A stretch of DNA of 57,307 nucleotides from the NCBI GenBank assembly GCA_009602725.1, contig WELB01000209.1:8475-65781 (forward strand), written 5' to 3'. This document shows, piece after piece, positions 31,488 through 40,112 of the stretch (the first letter of the stretch is position 1; each line of letters starts with the position of its first letter). Position numbers and translations under genes: made by a program. This DNA is from Spirogloea muscicola (taxonomy: Eukaryota; Streptophyta; Zygnematophyceae; Spirogloeales; Spirogloeaceae). Below the pieces are notes generated by a model. That model was not told the DNA's origin and did no database searches. It saw only the letters and a list, made by a program, of their open reading frames with translations.

Positions 31488-32255
31488 ATAGGAATTTAGC
31501 ACTGACACTTACGAAGCTGACTTGTGAGGACGTACCTTTGGATTTGTCGTCCGAATGTCAGAGGGCATTTGAGGCCTAAACCCTAACCCTAAACCCTACA
31601 TACAGCAGGCGCTGACATTTCCGCTTGTGCTGGCCTTTCCTCGTTAATGCGTGCCATATGAGCTCGCAGTGCCTCTTTGACCGGCATTGGTGCCGTGCTC
31701 TTGCAAGAGGGTCACCCGTTAGCGTTTGAGAGTTGCCTGCTGATCCCCGCAGAGCGAAATTCTACTACGGGCGAGCAGGAATTGCTGGCCGTGGTGCACG
31801 CCTTACGTTTCTGACGTTGCTATCTGGAAGTGTGAAATTCACGGTCGTCACGGATCATAGCCCGTTGACATGTTTCCACACGCAGCAGCATCTGACTAGG
31901 CGTCAAGCTCGATGGGCTGAGTGCTTGGCACGAACCAGTGTCCAGTGGTTTTATTGCCCTGGACGGCTTGATGTTGCGGACCCTGTGAGTCGCAAAATTT
32001 GCGGCGCTGATGCCTTGGCTACCTTGAATGCTTTTGGAGTGCGGGCTGCAGTCCTGCGTCCAACTCGTCAAGCTTTCTGGCAACCCACCACTGACCTCTC
32101 TGAGCTCTACATCCGTATCCGTGAAGGGTATGGCAAAGACCTAAGGTTTGCTGAGGCCGACAACGTAAGCACCCTCACTAATGACAAAGGCTTCTGGTTT
32201 CAAGGCGCCGCTATTATGGTCCCGGACTGCAATTCCTTGCGCACAGACATAATGC
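31488..32255 (+). pseudogene. Family D RNase H and integrase start, right of NUMT
   Basis: Resumes with LTLTKLTCEDVPLDLSSEC and QRAFEA. A telomere-repeat insert follows, then IQQALTFPLVLAFP, the RNase H region ([37 protein letters not shown]) and the linker up to DCNSLRTDI at about 32250. Frameshifts occur near 31740 and 31815. At about 32255 it meets an inverted family D element. Confidence 0.8.
31577..31599 (+). repeat. Interstitial telomere-type repeat insertion
   Basis: 23 bp made of AAACCCT, AACCCT and AAACCCT units, i.e. TTTAGGG-type telomere repeat read on the C-rich strand, with one 6-bp variant. It splits the codons AFEA and IQQA of the D ORF; related D copies have no such insert here. 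Confidence 0.8.
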
Positions 32256-32312
32256 CGCTCGGATACTCCGTGCAGTTTCCATACGCGGTCCACAAATATG
32301 CCAGCGAATTCC

Positions 32313-33155
32313 TTAGCGGATACCCGTGTGGTCGTAGACACTAAGTGCGCCATTTTTTCTCAAACGATCCACAAACACGACAATGGCGTCATAGCCGTTG
32401 CGCGTCTTGGGCAACTGGGTGATGGATTTCACACTGACATCAGACCAGTTTCGCGGTGGAATAGCCAAAGAAGGTTGGAGCAACCCGGCAGGCTTGTGAG
32501 ACCGTGCCTTACTACGCTGGCAGGTGGCACAAGTCTTCACAAAAGACTTTACGTGAATTGACAAGCGCGGCCACCAAGAGAGAAGCTGGATAGCTTTCTT
32601 TGTCTTTCCCATATCCAAATGACCACTGTACGGAGGCTCATGCATCTCTTGCATGATACTAGTGCGCAAGGCATTGCAGTTGGGCACCACAATGGCGTCA
32701 CCTCGCCACCAGAAGCCTTGTTCATGTACGACTGTGCGTGGCTTGTTTGCAGATGCACACCAAGGGTCTGTGCCATACCCATCACGAATACGCACATACA
32801 GCGCAGAGAGGTTGGTGGTGCTTTGCGCTGCGGCCCCACGGGTAGGCCGCACGTCTGCAGACTGAACCCTTGTGGCACTTAAGACAGGCGCTACAGCAGC
32901 ACCTACAATGTTGCGGCTCACCGGGTCCGCCACATTGGTTCGTCCAAAGCGGTAAAACCACTGGAATTGGAATTGTCGGCATGCTGACTTCGGAACTTCC
33001 TCAGGTGTGATACGAATTTGATGATACCCACTCTGCGAGTCGAGGGAGCTGAACACTTCAGCTTCCGCGAGATGATCGAAGAGATCAACAATACGAGGCA
33101 ACGGGTATCGGTTCTTGACAGTGAGCTTGTTGAGGGCTCGGTAATCGATGCACAT
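32313..33155 (-). pseudogene. Family D fused RT-integrase ORF (deletion derivative)
   Basis: 280-codon frame. It begins [20 protein letters not shown] with RT motifs to [15 protein letters not shown]. It then passes without frameshift into the end of RNase [19 protein letters not shown]. The whole catalytic RT palm, including YxDD, and most of RNase H are removed (junction about 32980). The integrase zinc finger follows ([17 protein letters not shown]...CATCQRSK), then the start of the core ([25 protein letters not shown]). The frame is lost near 32360. Confidence 0.85.
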
Positions 33156-33246
33156 CCGGAGTCTACCCTCCTTCTATTAACGAAGAGGATAGGTGCACCA
33201 TACGGGGACTGTGAGGGCTCAATGTGGCCTTTACGGAGCAATTCCG

Positions 33247-34251
33247 TCACTTGGAATTTGCATCTCCCGAAATGCGAGAGGACTCAGTCGATACATGGGA
33301 CGGAACGGCGGCACAGCGCCAGGCTCCAATGGATGTTGTATGAGCCACGCCTCGATGGGGAGGCAATCCGTCTGGAAGTGCATCCGGGAATACATGCGAA
33401 TACTCTGCCAACAAGTTGTCAAGAGCGGGACTACGTGAGGCCACGATGCTCACTTCAGAGTCAGGGGGAGACTCAGCATCCACAATACCCAAACATGTAG
33501 CCGAAGCTGGTTGTTTGCGAAGAAGCTTCTTCATCCGCACAGCTGAAAGCCGCAGAGAAGAGTCTTGCATGGGTGGTGGTACACAGGAACTTTCGACGTT
33601 TTGCAATTGAAAACGACGAGGACCGCTGCGGCCGACACAAGTGCGCTTTTTACAATCAAGCACGGACGCTGTGGCACAGAGCCAATCATCACCTGAGATT
33701 ACATCAAAGGCAGACGACAAATCAGTGACTTGACAAGACACAACCGTCTTGTAGCTTTGGATGCGAAGGGGCACTCTGCAAAGGCCCAAGACTTCAATAT
33801 TTTGACCATTGGCCATTGTAGCTTGCAATACATCAATGGGTTGCACAGGCAAGCCATTGTTACACACAAAAGTCTTACTAGCACAGGATACAGAATGACC
33901 TGTGTCTATAAGGATCTGGGCTGGTTGACCAGCCGCTATGCCGGTAAATAGCGTACTTGGCGTCGAAGCACAAAGTGCGACGTCACCTGCCGAAGCAAGA
34001 CTAAATTTGCGAATTACATGGATGAGAAGTTTCCTAGGTGATCCAGCAGCACCAGGTACGACGTGGGGTTGGCCTGCTGTGTAGCGACAGAGCAAGGACA
34101 GGCCCGGTGGTGGTGGAGTATTCAGTCCTCGCCTGCATCGGACGATGAAAAACACAGGGTCGCCAGCCCCATGATGAGTCACCCACTTACAGATACATTT
34201 GAGCAGCTGATTGCACCTGGTTGCGGGGAACCCAGACAATAAGGGGACCAC
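33247..34251 (-). pseudogene. Family D protease and RT N-terminus
   Basis: Contains a retroviral-type aspartic protease: QILIDTGHSVSCASKTFVC with the DTG active site (about 33880-33930), LQATMANGQNIEVLGLCRVP, and VISGDDWL. It then runs to the RT lead-in LLAEYSHVFPDALPDGLPPH. The frame shifts near 33330, after which RT continues in another frame. Confidence 0.8.
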
Positions 34252-35618
34252 CTTTCACCAACGCTTGCATTAGCGTATGCAGGGAGCGTACTACGGGGAC
34301 AGGAAACGGCGGACAAGCATGTCCTACATGGTCAAATAGCATTCGCACACCATACAGTTGAGGACTCCACACAGTACTGAAGGAAAGGCACTCACGTTTG
34401 CCCTTGCCTTTATACTGCCCCTTGGGGCCGGGTGGAGTGGCTTTGCTCGATGAGGGGTGCTTATGAGCTCGGGTACAACCCCGGATGCGATGGCCCTTCT
34501 GGCGACACCGGTAGCAAGCGCGGTCCTCCTCGGGGACAAAGGCCGCGGGCTTGGTTGGGCGGCGTGGCCCCACACAGGGCTTGCCAGTGGTGCCTGGCAT
34601 ACTACTGGGGCGACGCTTCGAAGATGAAGGCGCAGCCGAGTCGACGACTTCTGCCAGGGAAGGCTTGCGGGGATACATGGCGAAAGTGATGCGCGCCTGC
34701 TCAATCAAGCGGTCCAAAGTGTCCACTGGCTGGAAGGTCACACCATCCAATTGGGCAAGGAGGGCCACGTGCTCGGGCAGCCCTGCCTTAAACCTCTGGC
34801 ACTGGTCAGCTTTATCCATGGGCCTGGTGTTGAGTTTCTACAATAGCATGTGGAACTGCCGCAAATAATTCTCAAAATCGTTGTTTCTCATGCGAATGAC
34901 ATCAAGCTCGTCTCGCGCATTGAGCTCGGCGTGCACCTCGCCATACATGCTTGACAACGATCTGACGAAGAAATCCCAATGGTTATACACTACGGGGGTG
35001 GATGATTTCTTCACGCTTTCCCATTACTGGGCGGGATCGCCTGAGAGGTACGTGGCCGCAAGCCCGACACGGTGTTGTGCGCCGGTGCCACACTGTACGA
35101 ACCACGCAAGAATCTCTGCAAGCCAAGCGTTGTGGCCGCCGCGGAAGGATGCCCACTGAATTTAGCCGGTGTGGCGGGCTTGGCACGCCCCACCTGCGAC
35201 TCACGGAGTTTGGCCTTCAGTTTGCGGACACGCTTCTCGCCCTTGGTTACCCTGGCGACAAGCGCTTGCACCTCTTCCAGCAGCGCTCCCGTGAAGGAAC
35301 CCACCGCAGGGTCCCCACACACCGGGACCGCAGCTCGTGGAGATCCTGAAGGCGCGCATTGCGCCGGGCGTCGTCGGAGGTCAGGACGTCCGCAGCCGTC
35401 GCCTGGAGCTCCCCTTGATCGTCGGCAAGGTCGTCGACCTCAAGAGGTGAAACAGCCGGGGAAGGAGGACTTGGGCATATGGAGTCCGGCGACTCCATGC
35501 CTGATACCTCACAGTGACGGATCAAGTCAGATGCGGCAGACATATCGAGGATCCATACTGGCAAGAAGTACTCAGAAGGACTGGTGCCCAAAATCCACAA
35601 GCAATCAAGACAGCACAT
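34187..35618 (-). pseudogene. Family D Gag
   Basis: Starts MSAASDLIRHCEVSGMESPD near 35540. A coiled-coil-like segment LLEEVQALVARVTKGEKRVR follows (about 35230-35300). The capsid-like part is FRAG-mented by frameshifts and a stop (35040-34820). Last comes the intact 3' part LPEHVALLAQLDGVTF, LDRLIEQARITF, with the zinc knuckle CYRCRQKGHRIRGC (complete CX2CX4HX4C at about 34470-34515) and a Lys-rich tail. Confidence 0.75.
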
Positions 35619-35697
35619 GCGTCATACCTCGAAACCACAAAGCTGTACAATCGGCAAGAGGGAGGGACCAGGAGTGGACGAACCAACCAATTGTCAT

Positions 35698-36190
35698 ACG
35701 GTCAGACTTTGCCGCCTACCGGCGATCGGGTTCACTTCCGTGCCATATTGGCTGGCAATCCACCGGACACAGGTGGTTTACGCTGGTAAGTGCTGACCTG
35801 GCACGATAATTTGTTGCCGGGACGAAGAGCCGCTTGGCATCTTGAGGGCCCCGTACGTGGATGTCGAAGGCGAGAGGGTGGCACACGTGCCGCTTCGCCG
35901 ATGACAGCTCCATGTCTACTCTGGAAAAATTTACTCGTTACCAATTCCTGGCATACGGTCAGACTTTGCCGCCCACCGGCGACCGGGTTCACTTCCGTGC
36001 CGTACTGGCCGGCAATCCGCCAATCACAGGTGGTTTACGCTGGTAAGTGCTGACCTAACACGATAGCTTGTTGCCGGGACGAAGAGCCGCTTGGCATCTT
36101 GAGGGCCCCGTAAGTGGATGTCGAAGGCGAGAGGGTGGCACACGTGCCGCTTTGCGGATGACGGATCCACGTCTACGCTGGGAAATTTCC
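35698..36190. repeat. 257-bp tandem duplication in the D leader
   Basis: The segment starting ACGGTCAGACTTTGCCGCC at 35698 recurs at 35955 with high similarity over about 235 bp, through GCTTGTTGCCGGGACGAAGAGCC and GGCGAGAGGGTGGCACACGTG. It lies between the PBS and gag. Confidence 0.85.
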
Positions 36191-36283
36191 TCGAAAGATA
36201 AAAAATAGTCCAGAATACAGAGGGACCATGCACTGTCAGCAGTAAAACACAACCATTTACTTGACTGGCTAGATGCAAGAACA

Positions 36284-36295
36284 CCTCTGATACCA
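36284..36295 (-). promoter_or_regulatory. Primer-binding site of family D element
   Basis: The minus strand reads TGGTATCAGAGG, 11 of 12 bases of the initiator-tRNA-Met PBS, one base inside the LTR end. This ties LTR type C to family D. Confidence 0.85.
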
Positions 36296-36296
36296 A

Positions 36297-36943
36297 TGTG
36301 ACATCTCTGCATCTAAACACACAATTAGAGTCAGGGTGTCCTGGTTTGGATTCGAGCATAGGGTGTTTTGGAGACAACCCTCATACAGGAGAACGCCAAC
36401 GCACATACGCGCACAGAGCGCAGCGGAAGTCTTACCTTGAGGCACCGGCCTAAGGCGGTGACTTTACCAATAGATTTACGAAGAGCCGGCAGGGCCCGCA
36501 GCGATGAGCTGCGGCGACGTGCTCGCAGCAGGCGGCAGCAGCAAAGCTGTGGCGGCGGCAGCAGCAGCAGGCAGCAGCGGGGCTGGCTAGGCAGCAGCGG
36601 GCTGTGTCTCTCTCGGGCGTTGGTCCGACTGACCAGTCTGGCCTCGGCCGGCTACATATAGCGGTTCACCTGCCACCCCTCCCCCGAGGGTGTGACGAGG
36701 GTCGTCCCAGGGCCCACCTTCGGAAGGACGGGCCCAACAACAGGGACACGAAATTGCGTGTGTGACGAGGGGAGCCTCAAGGGCCCACCCTCGGCGGGGC
36801 TCGCCCAAGAGCGAGCCCGACATCGGAAATAGCCACACAGGGTGCAGCGGATCGACCGGCACCGTTGACACGCCCCAACGGTGACGAGACGACACTGGAA
36901 GGTTTCCCGCAACGTTGGCACGCCCTAACGGCGGAACATTACA
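36297..36943 (-). repeat. LTR type C, 5' LTR of the D element
   Basis: The reverse complement begins TGTAATGTTCCGCC and ends GATGTCACA. It is 647 bp, shorter than the 979-1004 bp copies because the central CTTGGACTCG repeat region is missing. Confidence 0.85.
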
Positions 36944-36959
36944 GGAATCACGGGGGTCG

Positions 36960-37330
36960 GTGGTCCTCGTTACTTTCGCTGCTGGCCTATCAAGCTGACC
37001 AGCGGCGCCGGGAACAGGGTGCAGCCCTCCCCGGTGGCTCGGTGCTTTTGGGTCTTGTGTCCTGCTACCGAATGCAATTGTCTATGTGCCTACAGTGGTC
37101 CCAGGCGATTGCTTTGCATCGCCGGGCTGGTCGCGCCCTTGCAGCAGCCTCTGGTTGCGCAGCGGGGTTGCTCTTCCTCCCCTCAGCTCATCTGACTTGC
37201 TACTGCTGACACGGGGTATTGAGGGCGCCCTGTCTGCCTAGCCTTTGGCTTCGTCATGAACACCTGTATGCATCTGACTGGCAGTTTACAGCCGATTCTT
37301 TAATACCAGCAGCTACATTTTTCCTGATCA
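36960..37330 (+). mobile_element. LINE C-terminal fragment
   Basis: The reading IALHRRAGRALAAASGCAAG and the following DNA (GCAGCGGGGTTGCTCTTCC, CTGCTGACACGG, GAACACCTGTATGCATCTG, ACAGCCGATTCTTT) match the minus-strand remnant at 56890-57250. They also match, more loosely, the LINE C-terminus at 47640-47790. Confidence 0.6.
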
Positions 37331-37459
37331 GAAGCGAGGTCGCGCGCCCTCCCGCTCCCTCCCGGCAGCTCTAGGTCTGCAGCGCTGTCTCAGCGCCAGC
37401 CTGATCGCCCAGGGCGCGCAGTCCCCGGACAGCCGCAGTCGGCGGGGCAGCTGCAGCCG

Positions 37460-38280
37460 GTGGCTGCCATGGCAGCAGCTGACGCGCCGGGCGCAGCCTG
37501 CGACGAGGGCAACAGCACCTCGCCGTGGCTGCCACCGCCACCAGCGCCAGAAGCGCCAGCCGGCGGCCGCACTCCGGCGCGCGGGGGCATGGAGCCTTTG
37601 CGCACCATCAGCCCCAACGTAAATCTCCGCAAGCAGCAAGTGCGGGACCGTAGTGCTGGCGCAGGCAGCAGCCCCGGAGATGATGGCAGGCGCGCACGGA
37701 GACATGATTGGGTTGTCTCGCTCATACACGCCAAGAGAGCCGCGGAGCTGGCCAAGAAGAGCGGCCCGGTCAGGCGAGGTGAGCACCGGGCTGCACTATT
37801 GCGTCATCGCTGCGGCCGGTCTTCCACGACAATCTGTGCCACTGAACCATTCAAGGCCTCTTGTCTCCTTCAGGCCAAGGGCCGGATGAGTGGAAGCAAA
37901 CACGCGACACCATCGTCGAGAAGCATCCAAGCTTCAACAAGGGCAACGAAGCCTGCCGGCAGAAATACAAGCGCCTCGATAAACCCTACAAGGAGGAGAA
38001 GGGGAAGAGTGGCACGAGCGACGAGGGGGCATCGAGACTTCGCGGCAGTGCCGCCGAGGTCTTTGATATCATCGACTCATATCAGGGATCATTGCCGAAC
38101 GTCTGTACTACAGCACGCCTTGACAGCGGCAGCCCCCTGATGGATCTACCGGGCATGGCGCCCAGGGAGGAGGCCTCGACAAGTCAGCGGAGGTGGAAGG
38201 CCGACGCACAGGCGAATGGCCTGGCGACGCTACTGACTCAGATGGTAGAACAACAGCAACAGCATCAGCAACAGCAGTAA
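37460..38280 (+). CDS. Myb/SANT-like (trihelix-type) protein, probable Harbinger ORF
   Basis: Two exons, 37460-37778 and 37874-38280, joined in phase (G|GC) with GT...CAG ends give 241 residues. After a Pro/Ala-rich N-terminus comes a three-helix DNA-binding-like domain: RRHDWVVSLIHAKRAAELAK, GPDEWKQTRDTIVEKHP, NEACRQKYKRLDKPYKEEKG. Then a linker and a Gln-rich end (MVEQQQQHQQQQ, stop). PIF/Harbinger transposons carry such a Myb-like protein beside the DDE transposase, and the degenerate transposase lies just downstream in opposite orientation. The ORF is intact, so it could also be a host gene. Confidence 0.7.
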
Positions 38281-38335
38281 CAGCATCAGCAACAGCAGCG
38301 ACAGTTAAGGCAACAGCAACAACAGCAACTGGAAG
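38245..38335 (+). repeat. CAG/CAA-rich microsatellite
   Basis: Imperfect CAA/CAG/CAT repeats encoding poly-Gln at the C-terminus of the Myb-like ORF and continuing past its stop codon (TAA 38278). The stop lies inside the repeat, so the protein end is probably variable. Confidence 0.85.
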
Positions 38336-38689
38336 CGAAGTCGCGAAATCTCAATACCCTGCTCAGCAGGCTGATTGAGAAGCTGTAGTGAGGGCCGGCA
38401 GCAATGATACTGCGAGACGTTGATGTACAAAAACATTCTCTGCCTGTCAATGAACATGTCACTTTCAGAGTTCTTCGCAGTCCATGCTCTCCTCACTATC
38501 CGACGAGTCTCGCACTGCCTCCCTGTCCGACGAGTCTACCATGTGCTGCTGTTCGTAGAAAGTGCGTGCTAGCGCGTCCCTCCTCTGAGCGCCTTGAGGA
38601 GATTCTTGGACATTGGGGTGGTTGTCCTCGTCCGCGGGCTCGCAGGCTGGCATCCAGTCGGCATCGACTGGATGCTAGTCGTCAATGCA

Positions 38690-39739
38690 CATGTGTGCAA
38701 GCTGATGCAAGCCCCGACTTGAAGGGGCACATGGTCACATGGTCGAGCTGGACTTCCATCCGCTTCTGAAGGATTCTGAAGCGGCCCTTAAAATGTCCAG
38801 TTGCCTGCTCAACCACGATCCTAGAGCTAGACTGCTTGAAATTTCAGTCCCTTTGGAGGGCTGACAGCCCCTCCCGGCAGCTTTTGTAGAGACTGAGCAT
38901 GTGTCCGCGCGGCAAGTAGACCAGTTGCGTCCAAGTGACCCTCTGTCGCACGCCACGCCGATCCTGCTCTGCGTGAAGACTATCCAGTCGTAGACGCTGC
39001 CGCACCAGCCGACGTCAAAGCTCAAGATTCTGAGCTTGGCATCAGCGACCACCTGCAGGACCACGGAGTGGTGGCTCTCCCGGTTGTAGAAGTAGTTAGG
39101 ATTGACTTGTGGAGCCATGATTGGGATGTGGGAGCCGTCGACTGCGCCGATTACGTGCGGGATGCCTGCGAACGTCTCAAATTGGCGGCCATGCCAGCCA
39201 TCTCAGAGTGCATGGGCCACTTGACGTGGTCCGGCAGCGAGATGTCAATGATGGCCTCCAGACCTGTCTAATGATGATGCTGGCCGTGCACTCTGCCATC
39301 CCGAGCAGATCGGCCGTGGCCCTGATGGGGCTGCCAGTTGCCACGCGGTGCAGCGTGGCCGCAATTCTCGCTTCCACCGGCACAGCTGCTCTACTTCGTG
39401 TCTTGCTTCTGGATCCTGTCGCCGAGAGCCCCGACCAGGTGGTTGAAGACTCTGCGCGACACTCGCAGGCGCTTCCGAAACTGCTGCTCGGTAAAGTCGA
39501 CCAGCAGCTGCTGGAGCCAGCCGGTCGTCTGCGTGGAGCTCCACAGGCGGCGCGGTGCTCTAACCTTCTTTCTCTGCAGCATCGTTGTGGCCACGACAGC
39601 CATGATCTCGATCTGATGCAAGAGCCCCAGCAGATTTGCCCCCCGCCGACGCCTCCGCCTCCGCCTCCGTCGAGCGCAGGTGCCAGCAGGCCAGGACTGT
39701 GGCAATGATGCAGCACATCAGCCTCCGCTCGGGCGCCAT
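38690..39739 (-). pseudogene. PIF/Harbinger DDE transposase, frameshifted
   Basis: Minus-strand order: MAPERRLMCCIIATVLACWH (possible start 39739), FTEQQFRKRLRVSRRVFNHLVGAL, VPVEARIAATLHRVATGSP, IRATADLLGMAECTASIIIRQV, FAGIPHVIGAVDGSHIPI with the first Asp, YFYNRESHHSVVLQVVADAK, LSFDVGWCGSVYD with the second Asp, and SSRIVVEQATGHFKGRFRIL with the Glu. All three catalytic acids can be seen, but at least three frame changes separate the blocks (near 39400, 39190-39240 and 38990). The enzyme would cut at terminal inverted repeats; I could not find these. Confidence 0.85.
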
Positions 39740-39964
39740 GCCTGCAGGCCTGGTCGGCAGCGGGAGGGGGGGGAGCTTGCGCCTGCGGGGGCGCTCGACC
39801 AGGCTGCAGGCGGCGGCGCTGCTGCTGGGGTTTGAAGCTGCTGCCCAGGCGCGCCGGGCAGCCAGTCCAACCTGGCGGGGCTTGGGGGCGGTTCTGCACG
39901 TGCAGGCGGGCCCGGCTTCCGTGGCGGCGACCACCCCCCTGACCCGGCGGTTCAAAAACGGAAA

Positions 39965-40112
39965 TGACCGACCGACCCGGTATAATTTGGCGCTTAGCTA
40001 CACGGGGTGTAGCGAAGCACCGGCACCGTTTGGGTCTCCCAAACGGTAGACAGGATACGATCATGTAAGGTTACCAGCACCGTTGGCACTCTCGAGCGGA
40101 GGGAGCGTTTCA
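39965..40112 (-). repeat. LTR type C 5' fragment
   Basis: The reverse complement reads CTCCCTCCGCTCGAGAGTGCCAACGGTG, then TACCGTTTGGGAGACCCAAACGG and CCGTGTAGCTAAG, as in 16250-16360. About 150 bp only. Confidence 0.7.

Larger units (their letters stand above)
32256..36296 (-). mobile_element. Family D Ty3/gypsy element, internally deleted
   Basis: Minus-strand order from the 5' LTR (36297-36943): PBS 36284-36295, leader with a 257-bp tandem duplication, Gag about 34190-35620, protease about 33600-34060, RT start 33060-33420, deletion, RNase H end, and integrase 32256-32900. It is broken off at 32255 inside the integrase core. No 3' LTR. Confidence 0.85.
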
